This document shows, piece by piece, positions 21,093 through 30,217 of a DNA stretch of 64,000 nucleotides. This DNA is from Streptococcus mitis (GTDB taxonomy: Bacteria > Bacillota > Bacilli > Lactobacillales > Streptococcaceae). The notes beneath the pieces are model-generated. The model was not told the DNA's origin, made no database searches, and worked only from the letters and a program-made list of their open reading frames with translations. The stretch covers positions 1,967,501 to 2,031,500 of the forward strand of contig NZ_CABEHV010000004.1 of assembly GCF_901542415.1 (NCBI RefSeq). The letters are read 5' to 3'. A program made the position numbers and the translations under genes. The stretch's first letter is position 1, and every line of letters begins with the position of its first letter.

Positions 21093-22635
21093 GGTAACTT
21101 CTAAAACTAACTTCCAGTTTCCCACAACCTAGCTTTTAGTATGAGAAAAACGCGTGAAATCAGTGGAAATCCGTCTTAGACTAACTTCCGCTGGTTTTCT
21201 TTTTCTTGATATATAAGGGTTCAAAAGCGAAAAGACTCAGAAAAAAGTGCACGACAAATAGCCCTAAAACAGAGTCGTCTTAGAGTAACTTCCAGTTGCT
21301 AGCGTTTAGTGTGAGACTTTTCGATGGTGATAAGATGTGTAGTTAGAGGGGAAAATTCCCTTTATTTCAATAAATCAGGTGATAAGTGTGTGTCTTCTGG
21401 TTTGACAAATTGACACCCCAGAAGAGCAGCGATGTCCTCGCCAAAGTTGAAGGTGAAGACGTTGTAAGCAGATTTTCCTTGAGACTCTTCTCGTTTCAAG
21501 GAATTGACATGGGAAATGACTAGATTGACGTCTTTCTGAGTCAGCTGGTCAAAGGAAGTGCCCTTGGGAAGAATGGCTCGCAAAACTGTATGGTTCTTCT
21601 CAATCCGCCCCTTCTGGTCAGGACGGCTAGGGTCGCAGAAGTAGAGGTGAGACTTCCCATCAATGTCTCGCTCAAGCTCCTCCACATAGGAGAACTCAGA
21701 TCCGTTGTCCGTTAGAATGACAGGGAACAGCTGATGGAACGCATACCCTCCGTCCATGACTCTTTCTTTCAAAGCTGCGAATTTAGTGGCGACCTCCAGA
21801 GCGGTCTTGTTGTCCAAAAGCAAGGCGAAGAGGAAGTTGCAGAAGGAAACGTTGAAGGTGAGTAGCACCTTTCACCAGGTCTGCCGATGACCGTGTCCAT
21901 TTCCAAACATTTGAAGAAATCATCTGTTTCTCGTAACTGTTGGAAATCTTGGTAGGTCCGTCCAATTTTTAGCTCTTTGGGAATAGCTACTTTTCTGGAT
22001 TTTCTGCGTTCCTTGAACTTGACCATCCGAGGAAAATCAATGGGCTTGGCTGTCAGATATCCCAGCTTGGCATGCCGATACACCGTGGCTTTCGACACAG
22101 GTAGGTTATGTGTCTGAATGATATGGTAGATGCTTTGTTTCTTCTGGATGCCTTGGGTTAAGACCTTATCCATCTGATAAAAACTTTCCTTGTTTAGGGG
22201 GATGCCTTGTCTGGATTCCCTCAACATAGTCTCGTACTGTTCCTGCGCCTTTTTCGCGTAGTAAAGATAGCGGTTAAACCCATAATCCGTCCTCTTTTTT
22301 GGACAGTTGTTACAGACATAAGGAGCTTTTTTGAGAAGAGGGCAATCCGTGCAATCAGATTTGACGGATGTTGGATGCGTGATGCGATTGCGCTTGATTT
22401 CCTTTGAAATCGTTGACGGATCTTTTCCCATCTTCTCAGCGATGGAACGGAAAGTCTCTTGTTGGCTGATTCCGGTTTGGATGTCAATCCGGTCTTCTAG
22501 AGTGAGATGTTTTTTGTTTTTTCGTCATGAGGTGCCTCCTCACGAAAAGTCTCAGGCTTAATTCTAGCATAATTCGTCGTCTGAGACTAACTTCCAGTTT
22601 TGGGAGAGAGATGGAAGTTACTTTGAGAAGTTACG
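21093..22635. mobile_element. Composite or nested insertion region around an IS30-family element
   Basis: Outer inverted ends of 23 bp with two mismatches (21094-21116 and 22612-22634, core TAACTTCT.AAA.TAACTTCCA) are flanked by an exact 13-bp direct repeat (21080-21092, 22636-22648). Inside, the IS30-type unit has 26-bp imperfect ends (21298-21323 and 22543-22568, 21 of 26 matching, with 12 identical at the inner side, TGAGACTTTTCG). That unit is bracketed by 24-bp direct copies GTCGTCTTAGAGTAACTTCC.. (21274, and 22576 with two mismatches). Further copies of the TAACTTCC motif occur at about 21108 and 21180. The structure looks like one element inserted into another related one. Confidence 0.65.
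21362..22528 (-). pseudogene. IS30-family transposase, two frameshifts
   Basis: Minus-strand IS30 transposase. From the ATG at 22528 the frame reads MTKKQK and then breaks at the T6-G-T6 run (22510-22522), where one extra base is present. Past that point the expected sequence continues (HLTLEDRIDIQTG, then MGKDPSTISKEIKRNRI, the helix-turn-helix). A second break at TTT 21870-21872 (one base short) separates MDTVIGRPGE from VLLTFNVSF. The DDE residues are visible as MDT, DNGSEF and GRIEKNH, but they lie in two frames. The protein would be non-functional. The element sits between two glycosyltransferase genes, in reverse orientation to the cluster. Confidence 0.85.
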
Positions 22636-22691
22636 TAAATATATTTTTTTAAATTTGAAATTCCGTAATAGCTCAAAAAATAGCAAAAAAA

Positions 22692-22700
22692 TGTTATAAT
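22692..22700 (+). promoter_or_regulatory. Promoter downstream of the IS for the main glycosyltransferase run
   Basis: TGTTATAAT extended -10 (hexamer 22695-22700), 22 bases before the start of the next gene. No good -35. It would restart transcription downstream of the terminator at 20816 and the IS. Confidence 0.6.
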
Positions 22701-22722
22701 AGTAGGAAAGGAGAATAGCTTC

Positions 22723-24804
22723 ATGACTGAAAAAATTACGGTAATTGTACCAGTTTACAATGTTGAAAATTACCTAAATAAATGTCTGGATAGTTTAATT
22801 AACCAAACTTATAAAAATCTTGAAATTATCGTTATCAATGATGGCTCTACAGATAATTCGGGGACAATTTGTCAAGAGTATGCACAAAAAGATAATAGAA
22901 TTGTCTATATTGAAAAAGAAAATGGTGGTTTATCAGATGCGAGAAATGTAGGTCTGAACAAAATGACTGGCTCCTATGTAACTTTTATTGATTCTGATGA
23001 TTGGGTTGAATTAGATTATGTAGAAGTTCTATATAATAAAATAATTGAGTATCAGGCAGATATTGCAGTTGGAAATTATTGTAAGTTTAATGAGTCTGAT
23101 TCAAATTTCTATTTTCATATATCTGGAAATTATTTTGAGAAACTTTATGACAATGTGTCTATAGTGGATTGTTTAAATGACTCTAATAAGTTATTTAATT
23201 CAGCATTGATAGTTGCTTGGGGGAAAATTTATAGAAAAGAAATTGTTTCTAATTTTCGTTTTCCGGTAGGAAGAGTAGCTGAAGATACAATATTTAATTT
23301 GAGAGCATTATTAGCTTCTAAAAATATTGTTTATATCAATAAAGCTTCTTATATTTACAGAGTTAGGAGTGGAAGTATTTCAAATACTTGGGATGAAAAA
23401 TGGGTTAGAGATTGCATATACGCTATAGAAGATAGATTGGCATTGTTATCAACATTAGGTTATCCAATGTCAGAACATATACATGCTTATAAATCTATTT
23501 TAAATCATATAACTTTTGAAAGTAAGAACAGAGGAATATCAGATTCTCATGTGTTAGATCAGATAAAAGAGAAGAAGATGTTATTAGATTTGCTTCAGAC
23601 TCAAAATCAGGAATCTAAGAAAGCCATCGTATTGGCAGCTAACTATGCCTATGTCGAGCAGGTCATGACGACCATTAAGTCTATTTGCTATCACAATCGC
23701 TCGATTCGGTTTTATCTGATTAATAGTGATTTTCCTAATGAATGGTTTAAACAATTAAACAAGCGATTAGAAGGATATGACTCAGAGATTATCAATTGTC
23801 GGGTAACTTCTGAGCAAATTTCGCGTTATAAAACAGATATTAGTTACACAGTATTTTTGCGTTATTTTGTATCTGACTTTGTGCAAGAAGATAAGGCTCT
23901 CTATTTAGACTGTGACTTGGTAGTAACTAAAAATTTGGATAACTTGTTTGAAACAGATTTGCAAGAATATCCATTAGCAGCTGTTCGAGATTATGGAGGA
24001 AGAGTATACTATGGCAGGGAAATGTTCAATGCGGGTGTTTTACTAATCAACAATCGTTTGTGGAAACAAGAAAACATGTCCCAACGCTTGATAGATTTGA
24101 CAAATGAGTGGCATGACAAGGTGGATCAAGCAGATCAGAGTATTTTAAATATGCTCTTTGAAAATAGATGGATAGAGATGGAATTTGACAATAACCATGT
24201 TGTGATTCATAAGCAATTTACAGACTATGAGTTACCAGCAGGTCAAGATTATCCTGGTATTATCCACTATCTCTCGCATAGAAAACCGTGGTTTGATTTA
24301 GCTGCGCAGACCTATCGTGATGTTTGGTGGTATTATCATAGCCTCGAATGGACAGAGTTAGGAAAAAATCATCATTTACACCCATTACAAAAATCACATA
24401 TCTATCCTATCAGAGAGCCGCTTACTTGTTTAATTTATACGTCTTCAGATCAGATTGAACAAATCGATACATTGATTCAATCTTTGCCTAATATTCAATT
24501 TAAGATTGCTGCTAGAGTGATGGTCAGTGATCGTTTGAAACAATTGTTGGTTTATCCAAATGTAACTGTTTATGCTGGAATTAATTATTTAGTAGAACTA
24601 GATCAAGAATTAATTGAGACTAGTCAGGTACTTTTGGATATTAATCATGGCGAAAAAACAGAGGAAATGTTAGATCAATTTTCAGAAAGAGGAAAGTTGA
24701 TTTTAGCTTTTGAGAATACAAAATATCGTGAAGTTGGACAGATAACCTACAAAATAGAACAAGTTCAAGAAATGATTGAGAAATTAAGAGAGTTAAATAA
24801 ATGA
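22723..24804 (+). CDS. Bifunctional GT2-GT8 glycosyltransferase with GtfB-type C-terminal module
   Basis: 693 residues, three parts. Residues 1-290 are a GT2 domain (ITVIVPVYNVENYLNKCLDS, NDGSTDNSG, IDSDDW). Residues about 300-560 are a GT8 domain (KKAIVLAANYAYVEQV, DXD as ALYLDCDLVVT, FNAGVLLINNRLW, Asp-Gln in ADQSILN, HYLSHRKPW). Residues about 567-693 are a module homologous to the end of GtfB (SSDQIEQIDTLIQSLPNIQF, LLDINHGE, ILAFENT). AAAGGAG is nine bases before the ATG. Fused GT2-GT8 enzymes of SRRP loci add two successive sugars, but the specificity here is unknown. The end overlaps the next gene by four bases (ATGA). Confidence 0.85.
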   Translation: MTEKITVIVPVYNVENYLNKCLDSLINQTYKNLEIIVINDGSTDNSGTICQEYAQKDNRIVYIEKENGGLSDARNVGLNKMTGSYVTFIDSDDWVELDYVEVLYNKIIEYQADIAVGNYCKFNESDSNFYFHISGNYFEKLYDNVSIVDCLNDSNKLFNSALIVAWGKIYRKEIVSNFRFPVGRVAEDTIFNLRALLASKNIVYINKASYIYRVRSGSISNTWDEKWVRDCIYAIEDRLALLSTLGYPMSEHIHAYKSILNHITFESKNRGISDSHVLDQIKEKKMLLDLLQTQNQESKKAIVLAANYAYVEQVMTTIKSICYHNRSIRFYLINSDFPNEWFKQLNKRLEGYDSEIINCRVTSEQISRYKTDISYTVFLRYFVSDFVQEDKALYLDCDLVVTKNLDNLFETDLQEYPLAAVRDYGGRVYYGREMFNAGVLLINNRLWKQENMSQRLIDLTNEWHDKVDQADQSILNMLFENRWIEMEFDNNHVVIHKQFTDYELPAGQDYPGIIHYLSHRKPWFDLAAQTYRDVWWYYHSLEWTELGKNHHLHPLQKSHIYPIREPLTCLIYTSSDQIEQIDTLIQSLPNIQFKIAARVMVSDRLKQLLVYPNVTVYAGINYLVELDQELIETSQVLLDINHGEKTEEMLDQFSERGKLILAFENTKYREVGQITYKIEQVQEMIEKLRELNK

Positions 24805-25679
24805 AGAAAAATCATATCGTTGGAGATGCTCTGATTTTGACGGTTAGTGATCAGATTGAAGAGTTGGATTATCTCCTTGAAAACTTGCCAAACATCTGTT
24901 TTCATATTGCAGCACCTGTCCAGTTTTCGGATAGAATCCGTAGTTTAGAAACTAAACACAATGTCCAACTCCTAACAGTTACGAATGAACAACAGTTAAA
25001 CTTTCTAGTGAACATGTCCGACATTCTATTAGATATCAATCATTTTCAAGAAGTCGATTCTATTGTTTCTAAGTTTGTCCAGACTGGGAAACTTGTCTTG
25101 GCTTTTGACAATACAGTCCATGGAAATCAGGGGCAGGAACTCTTTTCTTCAAGCAATCCAGATAAATTGGTTTCTAGAGTGAGAGAGTATCTGAATGAAG
25201 CCAGAGTAGGCATTAATCATCAAGAGAAAATCATTCAAGATGGGACTTGGAATGTATTTCAAATTGATAATAAAGCGGACCTAATTGTCGGAAGCAATGT
25301 CATTTGTAGAAATTTTGAAAATTTCCATGTTTCTTCTGGCAAGTTGGTATTGAATGATGGTGTCTTTATCAATAACTCTTGTAGTTTTAACTGTATGGAA
25401 AGAATTGAAGTCGGAGCAGGTACCATGATGGGGGAAGGAGTTCGTTTTTACGATCACGACCATGTTTATACCGCTGAAAAGATAGAAAAGTGGCAGTGTA
25501 CTACGGCTCCGATTAGAGTTGGAAGAGATTGCTGGATAGGAAGCAATGTCACGATTTTAAAAGGAGTGACTATTGGGGATAATACCATTATTGGAGCAGG
25601 ATGTTTGGTTCGTAAGGATGTTCCAGCTAATAGTGTAGTTTATAATGATGGAAATGTACTTGTAAAAGAACGTAGCTAA
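24801..25679 (+). CDS. GtfB-type module fused to a hexapeptide acetyltransferase
   Basis: 292 residues. Residues about 10-135 are the same module that ends the preceding enzyme (SDQIEELDYLLENLPNICFH, ILLDINHFQEVDSI, LVLAFDNTVHG). Residues about 150-290 are a left-handed beta-helix acetyltransferase (IVGSNVICRNFENF, VGAGTMMGEGVRFYDHDHVY, VGRDCWIGSNVTILKGVTIG), with the His-rich DHDH loop typical of the maltose/galactoside acetyltransferase group. The join of a protein- or sugar-recognition module to an acetyltransferase suggests acetylation of the SRRP glycan, and is inference. The start overlaps the upstream stop (ATGA), so it is translationally coupled. Confidence 0.8.
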   Translation: MKKNHIVGDALILTVSDQIEELDYLLENLPNICFHIAAPVQFSDRIRSLETKHNVQLLTVTNEQQLNFLVNMSDILLDINHFQEVDSIVSKFVQTGKLVLAFDNTVHGNQGQELFSSSNPDKLVSRVREYLNEARVGINHQEKIIQDGTWNVFQIDNKADLIVGSNVICRNFENFHVSSGKLVLNDGVFINNSCSFNCMERIEVGAGTMMGEGVRFYDHDHVYTAEKIEKWQCTTAPIRVGRDCWIGSNVTILKGVTIGDNTIIGAGCLVRKDVPANSVVYNDGNVLVKERS

Positions 25680-25705
25680 AAATAGATATTCTAGGGAATG
25701 GTTAT

Positions 25706-26583
25706 ATGGAAAATGAATTAATTAGTATTATAGTTCCAATCTACAATGTTGAAAATTATTTGCGACAGTGTTTGGATAGTATTCTGAATCAAACTTATCA
25801 GAACTTTGAGTGTTTATTGATAAATGATGGCTCTCCAGATAATTCAGCAGATATTTGTAGAGAGTATGTTGAGAAGGATTCTCGTTTCAAATATTTTGAA
25901 AAGGAAAATGGTGGAGTTTCTTCAGCACGTAATCTAGGTATTGAACGTTCGGGGGGGGGGCGTACGTTACGTTTATTGACTCAGATGATTGGGTAGATTC
26001 TGATTATCTAGAATTATTGTATATGAAAATAAATGAATATAATACTGATTTAGCAGTTCTGACATATAAACAATACAGTATGAACGATGGATGTTTTTAT
26101 CTGCATGTTTGGGACCAAGATTATTACGAAAAATATTATACTGGAAACGAGTTGTTAAATTCACTACCAAATTTAGAGAATTATGACAGTACATTTAATG
26201 TATCGTGGGGGAAGTTATTTAAACGTAATTTTTTAGAAACTGCTACCTTTAATGAACAACGAATAATGGGAGAAGATTTAGAGTTCAATTTTAAGATTTA
26301 TTTACAAGTTAAGAGTTGTATTTATCTCAATAAGGCGCTTTATAATTTTCGACAGCATCATTTATCTACTAGAGCTAAAAAAATTAGTGAGAAATATTTG
26401 ATGGATGATGTAGAAATAAGATTAGGCCGTTTACCGTTTCTTATCGAAAAACCTGTTGATATCAATCTTTATATAGCTAAAACAAAAGAATTCTTAAAAC
26501 GTTACATTGAAAGAAAAGAAGAACTTGGGATTGAAAATACAAATGCTTTACAAATTTATAAAGAAATTTTTAACAACTTATAA
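25706..26583 (+). pseudogene. Family 2 glycosyltransferase, out of frame at a G10 tract (phase-variable)
   Basis: The 5' part (to the G-run) encodes ELISIIVPIYNVENYLRQCL and NDGSPDNSA, almost identical to the paralogues at 26645 and 30218. At 25951-25960 there are ten consecutive G residues. With G10 the frame shifts and stops at 25996. With 8 or 11 G it would run on as ..AYVTFIDSDDWVDSDYLEL and finish at 26583, giving a normal GT2 of about 290 residues. The downstream part is fully open (26017-26583 retains a plausible internal start) and shows no other damage, which argues for reversible switching rather than decay. A sequencing error in the run is the alternative. Confidence 0.85.
25951..25960 (+). 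repeat. Homopolymeric G10 tract inside the GT2 gene
   Basis: Ten G in a row between CGTTC and CGTACG. Lengths of 8 or 11 place GCG TAC GTT ACG in frame; 10 does not. No comparable G-run was noticed elsewhere in the window. Confidence 0.95.
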
Positions 26584-26644
26584 AATTACTAGTCAATAAA
26601 TAGAATAATGGAAATGAATAGAAGTTAAATTAAGGGAGAAATAG

Positions 26645-27538
26645 ATGGGAAATGAATTAATTAGTATTATAGTTCCAATTTACAATGTTGAAAAATATTT
26701 GCAACAGTGTTTGGATAGTATTCTGAATCAGACTTATCAGAATTTTGAGTGTTTGTTGATAAATGATGGTTCACCGGATAATTCAGCAGATATTTGTAGA
26801 GAGTATGCTGTTAAGGATTCTCGTTTCAAATATTTTGAAAAGGAAAACGGTGGACTATCAGATGCGCGTAATTATGGAATAATACAATCCAAAGGATCCT
26901 ATCTTACTTTTGTAGATTCAGATGATTGGCTAGATTCTTATTACATAGAAACTCTATATGAACTGATGATAAAACATAATGCAGATATTTCCGTAGCTTG
27001 TTATGGTGCTTTTGATGAAGAAAAGGGAGTCTTTCTCTTTTATGCTTATGGAGATGAGTATGAGAAGGTTTATAGTGGGAGAGAGGTAGTTGAACAGTTG
27101 CCTAAATTTGAAGGAGGAGACTTAACCTTTCAAACTTCATGGGGGATGTTGTCAAAACGTGATTTATTTGATCAGATAATGTTTCCAGTGGGCAGGATTA
27201 ACGAAGATATAGGGACAAATTATAAGTTATTTATGCAAGCTAGCCGAGTAGCCTATGTACATAAAAATCTATATCTATATAGAATTCGAAAAACTAGCAT
27301 TTCAAATAGTGGTTTTTCAGAAAAAATGATGAGGGACGATCATGATTTGAGATTGGAACGGATTGCGATGGTAGCTTTAAAAGGATACGACATCAGTCAC
27401 TACATTCAACAACATCGTTTCTACCTAGACTATTGGCATAGAACAGCTGAGGTGCAGGGATTGAGAAATAGTATTGAAACGAAGAGATTAGAAGAGTTAG
27501 ATTATCTATTAACAGGGAAAATTTACGAGGAGAAATAA
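26645..27538 (+). CDS. Family 2 glycosyltransferase
   Basis: 297 residues, GT-A fold, with ELISIIVPIYNVEKYLQQCL, NDGSPDNSAD and the D-x-D site VDSDDW. The first ~85 codons are nearly identical in DNA to the genes at 25706 and 30218, while the rest differs, so acceptor specificity has diverged. The intact copy reads QSKGSYLTFVDSDDW where its neighbour carries the poly-G tract. AGGGAG lies upstream of the ATG. The stop is one base before the GTG of the next GT8 gene, whose GAGGAG ribosome site lies inside this gene. It adds one sugar of the SRRP glycan; donor unknown. Confidence 0.88.
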   Translation: MGNELISIIVPIYNVEKYLQQCLDSILNQTYQNFECLLINDGSPDNSADICREYAVKDSRFKYFEKENGGLSDARNYGIIQSKGSYLTFVDSDDWLDSYYIETLYELMIKHNADISVACYGAFDEEKGVFLFYAYGDEYEKVYSGREVVEQLPKFEGGDLTFQTSWGMLSKRDLFDQIMFPVGRINEDIGTNYKLFMQASRVAYVHKNLYLYRIRKTSISNSGFSEKMMRDDHDLRLERIAMVALKGYDISHYIQQHRFYLDYWHRTAEVQGLRNSIETKRLEELDYLLTGKIYEEK

Positions 27539-27539
27539 A

Positions 27540-28760
27540 GTGAGAAAAGCGATCGTTCTTGGAGCAGATAATGGTTACTTAAATAAGCTAGAGACTACAA
27601 TTAAGTCAGTATGTACGCATAATAAAAATTTAAAATTTTATATTTTTAATGATGATCTTCCGAGCGAATGGTTTCAAGTTATGAATAGACGGTTGAAAGT
27701 AATTGATTCAGAAATTGTCAATATTAAGATTTCGAATCATCAATTAAAAGGTTATCATCTTCCGATTGCGTATTTGTCATACGCGACATTCTTTAGATAT
27801 TTTATAGCAGATTTTGTAGTTGAAGAAAAAGCTTTATATCTAGATTCGGACATAGTAGTGACTCATTCATTGGATGAACTATTTCAGGAAGAATTAGGAG
27901 AATATTGGATTGCTGGAGTTCGTGATGTTTTTGTTAAAGGTTATGAAGACCGCTTTAATGCAGGAATGATGTTGGTTAATGTCAAGAAATGGAGAAGAGA
28001 AAATCTTTCTGTGAAATTAATTGAATTAACAAATCAACACCATCAAAATGTTTTTGGAGACCAAGGTATTCTCAATATGGTATTTGGAGAAAACTGGAAA
28101 AAATTGGATCGTAAATTCAATTTTATGGTTGGTTTAGATAGTTTAATTCATATCGCTGTTGAGACAACTCCAGAAGCACTATCGGCTTGGTACAGTTCAG
28201 CCCTTCCTGACGATGTTTTGCCTTACATCATCCACTATACAGGAGAGAAACCTTGGTTACATATGAGTCAAAATCGTTATAGAGATATTTGGTGGTTCTA
28301 TCAGGGGCTAGATTGGTCTGATATTTTGTTACGTAAGGAAAGGGTATTTCAGACCTATCAAGATCTGACAGTTATTCCTAAGGCATACACAGCTGTTTTT
28401 ACCAATAGTTGTGAACTGGAGCAAGTAGAGCATTTAATAGAAAATTTACCAGATGTTCATTTTTCTATATTAGCTCATACTTGGGTTGCTTCTAACATTA
28501 TTGATTTAATGAGATACCCGAATGTAACAGTTTATCATCAGTATAACCGTTTTTCTTATGATAAAGTAATGAAAAAATTAGATTTTTATTTAGACATAAA
28601 CCATCATGATGAGGTTGATGATATTACAAGTGTAGTAATGAATATGGGGAAACCAGTATTTTCTTTTTCAAATACAAATCATTGCAAAGAAGGTGCAAAG
28701 ATATTTTCTCCTACCGAGCCAGAAAAAATGGTTCAGGAAATAAGAAAGTATATAAATTAA
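27540..28760 (+). CDS. Family 8 glycosyltransferase with GtfB-type C-terminal module
   Basis: 406 residues from GTG. The GT8 domain (residues 1-275) shows RKAIVLGADNGYLNKLETTI, DXD in ALYLDSDIVVT, FNAGMMLVNVKKW, GDQGILN and the closing HYTGEKPW motif. Residues about 283-406 are the GtfB-type module (LENLPDVHFSILA equivalent, FYLDINHHDEVDD, VFSFSNTNH). GT8 enzymes are retaining transferases, usually for glucose or galactose, using a UDP-sugar with Mn2+. Very similar to the next gene, probably a tandem duplication. Confidence 0.88.
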   Translation: MRKAIVLGADNGYLNKLETTIKSVCTHNKNLKFYIFNDDLPSEWFQVMNRRLKVIDSEIVNIKISNHQLKGYHLPIAYLSYATFFRYFIADFVVEEKALYLDSDIVVTHSLDELFQEELGEYWIAGVRDVFVKGYEDRFNAGMMLVNVKKWRRENLSVKLIELTNQHHQNVFGDQGILNMVFGENWKKLDRKFNFMVGLDSLIHIAVETTPEALSAWYSSALPDDVLPYIIHYTGEKPWLHMSQNRYRDIWWFYQGLDWSDILLRKERVFQTYQDLTVIPKAYTAVFTNSCELEQVEHLIENLPDVHFSILAHTWVASNIIDLMRYPNVTVYHQYNRFSYDKVMKKLDFYLDINHHDEVDDITSVVMNMGKPVFSFSNTNHCKEGAKIFSPTEPEKMVQEIRKYIN

Positions 28761-28772
28761 GAGGAGAATTAA

Positions 28773-29984
28773 ATGGAGAAAAAAGTTATCGTTTTAGGTG
28801 CAGATAATGGTTATCAAGATAAGCTAGAAACGACAATTAAGTCTATTTGTGCCCATAATCGAAATTTAAAATTTTATGTCTTTAATGATGATATTTCCTC
28901 AGAATGGTTTCAATTAATGTCTAAGCGACTGGAACCTTTATTATCTGAAATCGTTAATGTGAAAATAAGTGGTAATAGTTTGAGAGATTACCATCTTCCG
29001 TTACCTCATTTAAGCTATGCAACATTTTTTCGTTATTTTATTCCTCAATTTGTAAAAGAGGAAAAGGCTCTTTATTTAGATTCGGATATTATAGTAAGAG
29101 GGGATATCGAAGAATTATTTTTGACTGACATGACGGATATTCCTATAAAAGCTGTTCAAGATGAGTTGGTTCCAAGCACATTTAATGCTGGAGTAATGTT
29201 AATCAACGTTGAATTATGGAGAACAGAAGGAGTAACAGATAAACTTATTGTATTAACAAATGAATTTCATGATAGTTCTTTTGGTGATCAAGGAATTTTA
29301 AACAGATTATTTGAAAACCGTTGGCAGAATTTGAACTCTTCTTATAATTTTATGGTCGGAATGGATACAGTTGCAAGGAATTATCAGATTGATAGCTGGT
29401 ATATCGATTCGTTGAAATTAGAAGATTCAGCAAAGATTATTCATTTTACAGGAGACAAACCATGGTATCAAGTGAATTTAAATCGCTTTAGAGAAGATTG
29501 GTGGTTCTATTATTCTTTGGAATGGTCTGATATTGTGATGAGAAAGGCCGACTTTAAGAAGGGCTTAAACTCACTCATAGAAGCACCACTCTATCATACA
29601 GCTATCTTTACAAATACTTGCAATATAGAGCATCTGGAATACTTGATTAGAGAATTACCGCAGGTTCACTTTTCAATTCTGGCTCATACAGGATTTGCAT
29701 CTGAAATTGTTGATTTACAACGATATTTAAATGTACGAATACTACCTTCATTCAATCCGATGAATTTCAAAAAGGTCTTAGAAAAGATTGATTTCTATTT
29801 GGATATTAATCATGAAAATGAAATTGCTAATGTTATTGAAAAGGTATATCAATTTGGAAAACCTATTCTCTCATTTGATAATACATGCCATAATGTAGAA
29901 AAAGCAAGTTTTATCTGTGAATCTAAGAGACCGGAAAAAATGGTAGATGCGATTAAAGAATTATTGAATAGTGATGGATACTAA
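28773..29984 (+). CDS. Family 8 glycosyltransferase with GtfB-type C-terminal module
   Basis: 403 residues with AGAGGAG upstream of the ATG. GT8 features: KKVIVLGADNGYQDKLETTI, DXD in ALYLDSDIIVRGD, FNAGVMLINVELW, GDQGILN, HFTGDKPW. Residues about 275-400 are the GtfB-type module (FYLDINHENEIANVI, ILSFDNTCH). It is close to the preceding gene in the first 120 residues and more distant later. It is followed by about 230 gene-free bases before the next GT2. Confidence 0.88.
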   Translation: MEKKVIVLGADNGYQDKLETTIKSICAHNRNLKFYVFNDDISSEWFQLMSKRLEPLLSEIVNVKISGNSLRDYHLPLPHLSYATFFRYFIPQFVKEEKALYLDSDIIVRGDIEELFLTDMTDIPIKAVQDELVPSTFNAGVMLINVELWRTEGVTDKLIVLTNEFHDSSFGDQGILNRLFENRWQNLNSSYNFMVGMDTVARNYQIDSWYIDSLKLEDSAKIIHFTGDKPWYQVNLNRFREDWWFYYSLEWSDIVMRKADFKKGLNSLIEAPLYHTAIFTNTCNIEHLEYLIRELPQVHFSILAHTGFASEIVDLQRYLNVRILPSFNPMNFKKVLEKIDFYLDINHENEIANVIEKVYQFGKPILSFDNTCHNVEKASFICESKRPEKMVDAIKELLNSDGY

Positions 29985-30217
29985 AATATAGGTAATTAAA
30001 GATACTTTGTAATTACTGAGTTAAAGAGTTTGAAAACAATGATTAGTAGTTATATTAGGGGAATTTGAAACTTTTCAGGAAGATATGTATATTATTTATC
30101 AGTTGTTCGAAAATGACATAAACGAAGAATCATCTGTTTGTTAGAACGATAAATCATATGAATAATGATGTAGGAAATAAGCTTGATACAAATATACAAG
30201 GGTAGAGTGAAGGAAGA

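Noticed and set aside
22221..22487. Alternative-frame ORF in the IS (starting MTSKPESANKR)
   Set aside because: It is out of frame with the recognisable transposase; the conserved helix-turn-helix lies in another frame.
29985..30217. Possible small gene between two glycosyltransferases
   Set aside because: Only short AT-rich frames with no ribosome site or recognisable product; nothing supported.
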